Part shown: in pieces, positions 17,176-23,682 of the stretch | Numbering within the stretch: the first letter of the stretch is position 1 | Layout of the letters: every line of letters starts with the position of its first letter | DNA from: Phycisphaerae bacterium | GTDB lineage: Bacteria; Planctomycetota; Phycisphaerae; SM23-33 | DNA: 44,094 nucleotides | NCBI GenBank assembly: GCA_009783465.1 | Contig: WRDM01000020.1 | Span: 1 to 44,094 of the forward strand | Reading direction: 5' to 3' | Translations under genes and position numbers: made by a program | Notes under the pieces: model-generated | Databases searched by the model: none | The model's input: only the letters and a program-made list of their open reading frames with translations | What the model was told of the DNA's origin: nothing

Positions 17176-18133
17176 TGTTTTTCTCGTAATCAATCACCAT
17201 CGCCAGCGTCTGCTCCAGGCTGTACGTGGGCTGATACCCGATCAGCCGCTGAATCTTCGTCAGGTCCGGCACGCGGACGAGCATGTCGTCGAACGGCCTG
17301 CCGTACGCCTGGGTGTAACTCTTGTACACTTTTTCCGACCGCGAGCCGGTCATCGCGACGATCATGTCCGCCAGGCCTTCGATCGTCACCGATTCCGTCG
17401 TGCCGACGTTGATCACCTGTCCGATCGCCTCGGGGCAGTCCATCAGTTTGCCGATTGCCCCAACGACGTCGAACACGTTGCAGAAGCAGCGGCTCTGCGT
17501 GCCTGAACCATAAATTTCGATCGGCTCGTTCCGCAAGGCCTTGTGAACAAACCGAGGCACGACCATGCCGTACATTCCCGTCTGCCTCGGCCCGACGGTG
17601 TTGAAAAACCGGCAGACGACCGTCGGCAGGCCGAACTGCTCATGATAGGCCAGCGACAGGAACTCGTCGACCATCTTGCTGCACGCATAACTCCAGCGGG
17701 TGAACGTCGTGCTCCCCAGCGTCGTGTCGTCATCCTCGCTGAAGGGAATCTTCGTGTTCTTGCCGTACACCTCGCTCGTGGAGGCCACTAAAATGGGTCG
17801 GCCAAATTTGTTGGCGAGATTAAGAACAACTTCGCTTCCGTGGATATTGGTTTCGATGGTGTGGACGGGCTGATCGACGATCAACTGCACGCCCACGGCG
17901 GCGGCGAGGTGATAGATGACGTCGCACCGATCCACCAGGACGGCCATGATGGAGGCATTCCGCACGGAGTCGCGAACGAACCCAAATCCAGGCCTGCCCT
18001 GAAGATGCGCGATGTTTTTCAGCGACCCCGTCGAGAGGTCGTCCACCACGCACACCGCATGGCCTTCGCGAAGCATCGCCTCGGCCAAGTGCGACCCGAT
18101 AAATCCCGCCCCGCCGGTAATCAATACATTCAT
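17168..18133 (-). CDS. NAD-dependent nucleotide-sugar epimerase/dehydratase
   Basis: A 321-residue extended SDR with ITGGAGFIGSHLAE at the N-terminus, STSEVYG and the catalytic SYACSK, and RFFNTVGPRQTG. The STSEVYG and GPRQTG blocks are common in UDP-glucuronate decarboxylase and GDP-mannose dehydratase-like members, but a specific activity is not decidable by eye. It is the first gene of a two-gene unit with the second epimerase (8-base overlap). Upstream lies a 590-base gap filled with hairpin repeats, from which both this gene and the divergent secreted-protein gene start. Confidence 0.88.
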   Translation of the reverse strand: MNVLITGGAGFIGSHLAEAMLREGHAVCVVDDLSTGSLKNIAHLQGRPGFGFVRDSVRNASIMAVLVDRCDVIYHLAAAVGVQLIVDQPVHTIETNIHGSEVVLNLANKFGRPILVASTSEVYGKNTKIPFSEDDDTTLGSTTFTRWSYACSKMVDEFLSLAYHEQFGLPTVVCRFFNTVGPRQTGMYGMVVPRFVHKALRNEPIEIYGSGTQSRCFCNVFDVVGAIGKLMDCPEAIGQVINVGTTESVTIEGLADMIVAMTGSRSEKVYKSYTQAYGRPFDDMLVRVPDLTKIQRLIGYQPTYSLEQTLAMVIDYEKNNG

Positions 18134-18208
18134 GTATCCACCTTTCGTGCAAGCCGGGTAAGCATAGTCTCGTCGGATGGTTTACGCAACCGGTTGCCGC
18201 GACAGAAC

Positions 18209-18466
18209 AGGGTCTTTCCGTTCTCGTGGCGTAGAAGAACCGCTCGTTCGAGGGAACCGTTCAGCCAGTAGCCAATAGCCAGTAGCCATCAGGTATGGCA
18301 ACACGTGTTGTTGCTCACATGATCCGAATGGTTTACGACGTGCCAATCGTTGCCGCTCTCATGGTCTTTTCGCCCTTGTCCTTCCATACCTATTGGCTAC
18401 TGGCTATTGGCTGAACGGTTCCCTCGAACGAGCGGTTCTTCTACGCCACGAGAACGGAAAGACCCT
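18209..18466. repeat. large inverted repeat with heptad-array arms
   Basis: The left arm (18209-18300) and right arm (18384-18466) are near-perfect complements over about 59 bases, from AGGGTCTTTCC to the CCGTTCAGCCA block. Towards the loop each arm carries tandem heptads. Read as GGCTACT, GGCTATT, GGCTACT and GGCTGAA, there are four in the left arm and three in the right, and both arms then end in GGTATGG. The loop is about 83 bases. It lies in the divergent gap between the epimerase and the secreted-protein gene. Confidence 0.85.
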
Positions 18467-18480
18467 GCGCGACAGAAAAA

Positions 18481-18620
18481 GGGCAATCGCATTCTCCGCA
18501 ACGTGGGCGTCTGGCCCGTGTGGCGGCAAACAATATGGCGGGTTGGCTTGCCGTTTTGCGCTGTTGAAACAACGCAAAACAGCAAGCCAACCCACCGCGC
18601 CACGAGAATGCGATTACCCT
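18481..18620. repeat. nested hairpin with GGCTTGCCGTTTTGCG stem
   Basis: The inner stem pairs GGGTTGGCTTGCCGTTTTGCG (18540-18560) with CGCAAAACAGCAAGCCAACCC (18572-18592), leaving a short loop and one mismatch. Outer arms (GGGCAATCGCATTCTC against GAGAATGCGATTACCCT) extend it, and the left flank includes GGGC-GTCTG-GCCC, a degenerate copy of the REPIN-end hairpin. The inner stem is related to the hairpins at 39319-39352 and 43380-43477. Confidence 0.75.
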
Positions 18621-18719
18621 GTATGCCACGACAGTGTCATTTTTTGTTTGGCAAATTTTCCCTCGCCGATGTAGCATCGTTTTCACGAGTCCAATTCACG
18701 CTTTTTCGGGAGAGACGGT

Positions 18720-20924
18720 ATGAAAACCACATGGTCGATTTTTGTTTGCGCGATGGTGCTGATTCCGTTCTCCGCGTCGGCCGCCGATGCGCCGTTGGCG
18801 GACAAGCTGCCGGGGTCCACGCTGGTGTATGCCGGGTGGGCGGGCGCGCAGAATGACGCGTTTGCGGAATCCATGGTCGGGCAGTTGTTCCGCGAGCCAG
18901 CCGTGGCGAAGATTTGGGACGCGGTTCAGAAGGCCGCTGAGCAAGCCAGCGGCGGCGCGACCAACGCGGGGTTCACGATGGCCGAATTCCTGGCCAATCA
19001 TCCCGCAGCCATCGCGCTGACGGAGTTCGTGTTCGACGACAAACTCATCAAGGCGGTGCTGGTCATCGACCTGGGCAAGGACAAGGAGACGTTCGCCGAC
19101 GCTCTGGACACGCTGTTGGGTATGACGCCGCTTGCGGAATACAGCACCGAGACGACGATCGGCGGGCAGAAATTCATGACGTTCTCGCCTTTCTTCGACG
19201 CGACGTTCGCGTGGGGGTACGAGGGTAACTTGTTTATCGTCGGGCTCAACGGCGCGGAGAAGGACGTTCTTGGCATCAAGCCGGCGGCCTCGCTGGCGGC
19301 GAACAAGTCGTTCGCGGCGGCGATGAAGGCCGTCGCGGCAGGCCCCGCGCAGGTCGCATACTACGCCGACGTCGAACGGCTGATGCCCCAACTGCTCGCG
19401 TGGGAGAAAATGCTCGTTAATGACGAGAACAGTTGGATGGACGACCGCTCCGATATGCCTCGCCGGGAACCGAAGGTGGCCAAAGCGCTCGCCGCGCTGG
19501 GGCTGGACAACGTCACCGCCCTTGCCGGCGCGACGACCATCGCTGACAAAGGGTTGCTGAGCCGTTGCAAAATGTTCTCGCCCGCGCCGCACAAGGGCCT
19601 GCTGGCGATGTTCAACGGCAAGCCGCTGACCAAGGCCGAGCTGGCCTCCCTGCCGGGCGACAGCGACTTCGCGGCCATGTGCCGCATGGACGCCGCCACC
19701 ACGCTGGCCCGCGTCCGCGAAATCATCACCGCCATCAACGCCGACGCCGGTGAGCAGTTCGACGAAGCCCTCGCCGCCATCGGCAAAGAAACCGGCGTGG
19801 ATATCGAAAAAGACCTCCTCGGCTCGCTCGGCGACACCTGGACGCTCACGATGGCCTCCAGCCAGGGCGGGCTGTTCACCGGCACGTGCGCCACGGTGAG
19901 TATCAAGGATGCCAAAACATTGCAGGATTCCGTCGTCAAAATCCTCAAAGCATTTTCGGGGCAAGCCATTGAGACTACAGCTATCCCCGCGCACATCCGA
20001 AACGATACAAACGTCATCGAGATCGAACGACACATGCGAGTCGAGTCCGCCCAATTCGGCGACATGACGGTGCAGTACGTCGCCGGATGCGACTTCGTCG
20101 CGCCGGCGTGGGGCATTTATAAGGATCGCCTGTACATCGCCCTTTGGCCTCAGGTGGTCGCGTCGGCGGCGCGGGTCAACGGCGAGGATCCCGGCAAGCT
20201 CACGGACAACAAAACCTTCGCCGCGGCGCTGGCACGCATGAATCAAAAGCCCATGTCGGTGAGTTACGTCAATCTGCCGCAGCTCGCCCGGACGTTCTAC
20301 GGCATCGGCATGGCCGGCTGGACGAAGGGGGCCAATGAATTCAACCGGAGTGTGGGCAGGGGCCTCAATATGGATATCGGTTTCACGCCGGCGGCGTTCC
20401 CGACGTTGGGGCAGATCGAGAAATACCTTTGGCCGGCGGTGAGTTCGGTCTCGCTCGATAACGGCGGGCTGATGTTTGAGAGTTATTCGTCGATCCCGAC
20501 GCTGGGGATTCTCGACGTCGCCGGTGCGATGCCGCTGCTGGCGACCGCCGCCGTGCCCGCCCTGGTCTCGGTGCGCGGACAGGCCCAGGAGGCCGGCTCG
20601 GCGACGAACCTCCACAACATCGGCATGGGGATCGCGATTTACTGTGCGTCCAACGACGACAATCTGCCTCCGGATTTCGACGCCTTGATTGAGGAGGGGT
20701 ACGTCAATGGAAAAATGCTCTTCGATCCCGTCACCGGCGAGAAGTACATCTACGTAGGCCCGCTGGTGCCCGACCGTGGGGGACCGTTCATTCTGGCACA
20801 TGAAAATCCGAAAGGCCGAAAAACCGTCCGCGCGCTGCGACGCGATTTCGCCGTGCTGAATTACACCATCGAAGAATTCAACCGCGAACTTCAGAAGACG
20901 TACAAGGCCATCGAGAATCGGTAA
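18720..20924 (+). CDS. secreted protein of unknown function with prepilin-like C-terminal block
   Basis: A 734-residue protein with a clean signal peptide (MKTTWSIFVCAMVLIPFSASAADA) and a good GGGAGAG ribosome site. I do not recognise the main body. It begins GSTLVYAGWAGAQ and contains repeated stretches about 200 residues apart (LADKLPG/LTDNKTFAAALARM, LLAMF...), suggesting internal duplication as in DUF3352-like bacterial surface proteins, but that is not established. Near residues 620-690 comes ATNLHNIGMGIAIYCASNDD, then NLPPDFDALIEEGYV. This closely resembles the NL..I..A...Y..DN....P segment of planctomycete prepilin-like proteins, here without the membrane-embedded FTLIE leader. It is the only plus-strand gene between 10.1 and 44 kb and stands alone between two repeat-filled gaps. 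Confidence 0.8.
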   Translation: MKTTWSIFVCAMVLIPFSASAADAPLADKLPGSTLVYAGWAGAQNDAFAESMVGQLFREPAVAKIWDAVQKAAEQASGGATNAGFTMAEFLANHPAAIALTEFVFDDKLIKAVLVIDLGKDKETFADALDTLLGMTPLAEYSTETTIGGQKFMTFSPFFDATFAWGYEGNLFIVGLNGAEKDVLGIKPAASLAANKSFAAAMKAVAAGPAQVAYYADVERLMPQLLAWEKMLVNDENSWMDDRSDMPRREPKVAKALAALGLDNVTALAGATTIADKGLLSRCKMFSPAPHKGLLAMFNGKPLTKAELASLPGDSDFAAMCRMDAATTLARVREIITAINADAGEQFDEALAAIGKETGVDIEKDLLGSLGDTWTLTMASSQGGLFTGTCATVSIKDAKTLQDSVVKILKAFSGQAIETTAIPAHIRNDTNVIEIERHMRVESAQFGDMTVQYVAGCDFVAPAWGIYKDRLYIALWPQVVASAARVNGEDPGKLTDNKTFAAALARMNQKPMSVSYVNLPQLARTFYGIGMAGWTKGANEFNRSVGRGLNMDIGFTPAAFPTLGQIEKYLWPAVSSVSLDNGGLMFESYSSIPTLGILDVAGAMPLLATAAVPALVSVRGQAQEAGSATNLHNIGMGIAIYCASNDDNLPPDFDALIEEGYVNGKMLFDPVTGEKYIYVGPLVPDRGGPFILAHENPKGRKTVRALRRDFAVLNYTIEEFNRELQKTYKAIENR

Positions 20925-21022
20925 CGGCGCCCGCGACGCGACAAAAGGCGATAACATTCGCGAATGGTTGCCCGATTTTCCGAATGGAACAACACGGTAG
21001 CAACATGACATGGAAAGGAACT

Positions 21023-21406
21023 GATTCGGCCTCCCCGGCCTCGTGCGGAATCGGCGGCACACAGCCCCAACGGGGCGTCTTGGGTAGCCCAGGGTGAGCG
21101 GTACGCCGCGAACCCTGGGTTACGTTTTTTCTTCTCCCTCATCGTGCCTGACGCCACTGGCTGAGGTCAAACACGCTGGGCCAGTACGACTTCGAATGGC
21201 ATCACAAGGGAATGTGCGAGTTGTTCGATGCCGTAATCGCGCGACGGTGCGCCATCGGCCAGTGGCGTCAGGCACGATGAAAGAGTTCCGAAAAACACGC
21301 GACCCCAGGGTTCGCGGTGTACCGCTCACCCTGGGCTACCCAACGCCGCCCCTTCGGGGCTGTGTGCCGGTACTTCACCGCAAGGCCGGGGAGGCCGATT
21401 CGGCCT
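21023..21406. repeat. about 380-bp long inverted repeat with internal hairpins
   Basis: The left arm 21023-21162 and right arm 21257-21406 are inverted copies with small indels; the loop is 94 bases. Each arm contains, in order, GGCCTCCCCGGCC, CACACAGCCCC-GGGGCG, TTGGGTAGCCCAGGGTGAGCGGTAC, CGCGAACCCTGGG and ATCGTGCCTGACGCCACTGGC. Several of these blocks are small hairpins themselves. A fragment of the same family lies at the window start. It fills the convergent gap between the secreted-protein gene and pheT, so it could also serve as a two-way terminator. Confidence 0.85.
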
Positions 21407-21408
21407 CC
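21390..21408 (-). terminator. possible pheT terminator hairpin
   Basis: A near-perfect GGAGGCCGA/TCGGCCTCC palindrome lies 38 bases after the pheT stop, at the outer edge of the long inverted repeat. It lacks a clear T-run, so intrinsic termination is uncertain. Confidence 0.3.
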
Positions 21409-21445
21409 TTAACCCATGCAATGATATTCCGAGTCGTTCGAACCG

Positions 21446-23449
21446 CTATTTCCGCACCTCCGCGCCAAGGTTTTCCGTCAAGGCCGTCGTGACTTGCTGC
21501 ACCTGGTCGTCGACCTGTTCGCCGCGGAGGGTGGCGTCGTCGGAGCGGTAGGTGAGCGTGATGGTGACGCTTTTTTTGCCGTCGGGGATCGGTTTGCCGC
21601 GGTACGTCGTGACGTATTCCGTGGCCGACCGCAGCGGCTGGGCGACGGCGTGCACCGTTTGTTCGAACTGCTGCCACGTGACGGCTTCGTCGACGATCAG
21701 CGACAGGTCGCGTCGCACGGCGGGGAATTTCGGCAGCGGTTGATAGATCCGCACCTGCCCCGCGCCGCGGGCCACCGCCTGCCAGTCGATCCGGGCGGCG
21801 CAGAGCGGTTTTTCCAGGCCATAGAATTGCAGCGCGTCGTCCGCGACCACGCCGATCGCACCGGCCTGCTGACCGGCGATGTACAGTCTCGCGGCACCGC
21901 CGGGCGCGAAGCCTCGGAAATCTTCCGGCCTGATTTCGAGTGACTCCCGCGTGAGGTGTGCCACAACGGTTTCGATCGCGCCGCGCAGGTCGCGGAGGTT
22001 GCGTGTAGTGAGCATGGCCAATTCGCTGTGTTCTGCCGGCAGCGTGCTACCGGGCCGGCCCGCGAAGACGGAGGCGACTTCGTAGAGGCTCAGGTCTCCG
22101 TTGCCCGCGTCGTCGTTGAGTTTGGCGCATCGCAGGAGGCTGCCCAGCAGCGTGGCGCGGAGGACGTTGTTGGTTTTGCGGACCAGCGGGGCCACCGCGA
22201 TCGACGCGCCGTCCTCGAAGAACCATTCGTTTTCGCCCGCGTCGACGAAGGCGGGCGTGATCGTCTCGTCGAAGCCGCACGCGCTCATCAGCCTGCCCAG
22301 CTCGCGTCGCGTGCGGACGGATTGCAGTTCCGGCTTGACCGTGTGCGTCACGCTGCCTCCGACGGGGATTTTGTCGAAGCCGTGCAGCCGGGCGACTTCC
22401 TCGATGAGGTCGATCTCCCGCGTCAGGTCTGCCCGGCTGGTGGGCACAGTGCAGAGGATGCGGTCGCCCTCGACGCGCGGCGCGAGTCCCAGCCTCGCGA
22501 GGATGTCCATGTGGCGGTCGACGGGGACGTCCATGCCCAGCACCGCCCGCGTGCGTGCGGGGCGGATCGCGACCGGCCAGGGGTCGACGGGTTTGGCCCA
22601 GACGTCGACGCTTCCGTCGGCCAATTCGCCGCCGGCGTATTGGAGAATGAGTTCGCACGCGCGCAGGCTGGCCGCCTCCAGGCCTCGCGGGTCCACGCCG
22701 CGTTCGAAGCGGTAGTTGCTTTCGCTCATCAACTGGAGTTTTCGGCTGGTGCGGCGGATGGTCAGCGGGTCGAACTGGGCGGCCTCCAGCAGGAGGTTTG
22801 TGGTGACGGCGGAGACTTCCGACTCCAGCCCGCCCATCACGCCGGCGATGGCGACGGGGCGGGAGGCGTCGGCGATGACGAGCATGTCGGGATGGAGTTC
22901 GCACTTGTCGCCGTTGATGGCGGTCAGGATTTCGCCGGCTGCCGCGCGGCGGACGACGATTCGCCGCTCGTGGAGTTTGTCGTAGTCGAACGCGTGCAGC
23001 GGCTGACTGTACTCCATCAGGACGAAGTTGGTGATGTCGACGATGTTGTTGACGCTTCGCATGCCGACGGCGGCCAGCCGTTCGACCAGCCACGCGGGGC
23101 TGGGCTTGACCGTCACGTTGCGAATCACGCGCGCGACGTACCGCGGGCACAGGGCCGGCTCGCGAACCTCCACCGACGTCAGCTCCGCCGCCCGGCCCGC
23201 CGTGGTCAACGGGACGACCGCCGGCGGACGAAACGCCAGCCCTAACGCGGCCGACAACTCGCGCGCCACGCCGAGGTGTCCCAGCCAGTCGGGGCGATTG
23301 GACGTCACGTCCAACACAAACACCACGTCGCTGTCCGTCTGCGCGATGCCGTCGCAATTCAACCCCATATGCGTAAACACGTCGCCCAACTCCGCGGCGG
23401 GCAGCGCGACGTCCACATAATCCGTGAGCCAGTTCAGGCTGATCTTCAT
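21446..23449 (-). CDS. pheT: phenylalanyl-tRNA synthetase beta subunit, short form
   Basis: Beta chain of the alpha2-beta2 enzyme that charges tRNA-Phe; 667 residues against about 790 in E. coli. The N-terminus MKISLNWLTDYVDVALP is typical. The B3/B4 region contains NRPDWLGHLGVARE, and MRSVNNIVDITNFVLMEYSQPLHAFDYDKL is diagnostic. The C-terminal FDX-ACB anticodon-binding domain is present (PKFPAVRRDLSLIVDE, then YRSDDATLRGEQVD). What is missing is the EMAP-II-like tRNA-binding OB domain that normally interrupts the sequence after about residue 40: here GLNCDGIAQTDSDVVFVLDVTSNRPD runs straight through. No pheS is adjacent, so the alpha chain must be encoded elsewhere. An AAGGA ribosome site precedes the ATG. 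Confidence 0.95.
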   Translation of the reverse strand: MKISLNWLTDYVDVALPAAELGDVFTHMGLNCDGIAQTDSDVVFVLDVTSNRPDWLGHLGVARELSAALGLAFRPPAVVPLTTAGRAAELTSVEVREPALCPRYVARVIRNVTVKPSPAWLVERLAAVGMRSVNNIVDITNFVLMEYSQPLHAFDYDKLHERRIVVRRAAAGEILTAINGDKCELHPDMLVIADASRPVAIAGVMGGLESEVSAVTTNLLLEAAQFDPLTIRRTSRKLQLMSESNYRFERGVDPRGLEAASLRACELILQYAGGELADGSVDVWAKPVDPWPVAIRPARTRAVLGMDVPVDRHMDILARLGLAPRVEGDRILCTVPTSRADLTREIDLIEEVARLHGFDKIPVGGSVTHTVKPELQSVRTRRELGRLMSACGFDETITPAFVDAGENEWFFEDGASIAVAPLVRKTNNVLRATLLGSLLRCAKLNDDAGNGDLSLYEVASVFAGRPGSTLPAEHSELAMLTTRNLRDLRGAIETVVAHLTRESLEIRPEDFRGFAPGGAARLYIAGQQAGAIGVVADDALQFYGLEKPLCAARIDWQAVARGAGQVRIYQPLPKFPAVRRDLSLIVDEAVTWQQFEQTVHAVAQPLRSATEYVTTYRGKPIPDGKKSVTITLTYRSDDATLRGEQVDDQVQQVTTALTENLGAEVRK

Positions 23450-23502
23450 GAGACAATTCCTTCACAAATCGGTTAGGGAAAGTCTACCGCCAGGGATGGC
23501 GT

Positions 23503-23623
23503 AGTGACAAGCGACAAGTGACAAGCGACAAGAGAAGGAAAATCTTGTCTCTCAAAACGTCCGCACTGCGCGAGAACGTGGAAAAAGACAGGCATGGCCC
23601 TCTCTTGTCACTTGTCGCTGCTA
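23503..23623. repeat. hairpin with GACAAGY heptad arrays
   Basis: The left arm (23503-23537) has four heptads, GACAAGC, GACAAGT, GACAAGC and GACAAGA. The right arm (23600-23623), read as complement, has GCGACAAGTGACAAGAGAGG with about two and a half units. Both arms start with GTAG when read inward. It lies between the BY-kinase terminator and the pheT start. Confidence 0.75.
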
Positions 23624-23627
23624 CCGC

Positions 23628-23660
23628 AAAAAAACCGGCGGCCCCGTGGGACCGCCGGTT
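23628..23660 (-). terminator. Rho-independent terminator of the BY-kinase gene
   Basis: Read on the minus strand, a perfect AACCGGCGG/CCGCCGGTT stem with a TCCCACGGGG-type loop is followed directly by a run of seven T. It lies 23 bases after the stop codon at 23683 and would end the exopolysaccharide transcript. Confidence 0.9.
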
Positions 23661-23682
23661 GGTTCTCAGAACACGGTGCCGG

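Noticed and set aside
18397..18686. Several overlapping small open frames of 60-90 codons
   Set aside because: They are translations of the inverted repeats at 18209-18620 and differ only by frame and strand.
18696..21062. 788-codon minus-strand open frame opposite the secreted protein
   Set aside because: The plus-strand frame has a signal peptide and ribosome site; the minus product is composition-biased antisense.
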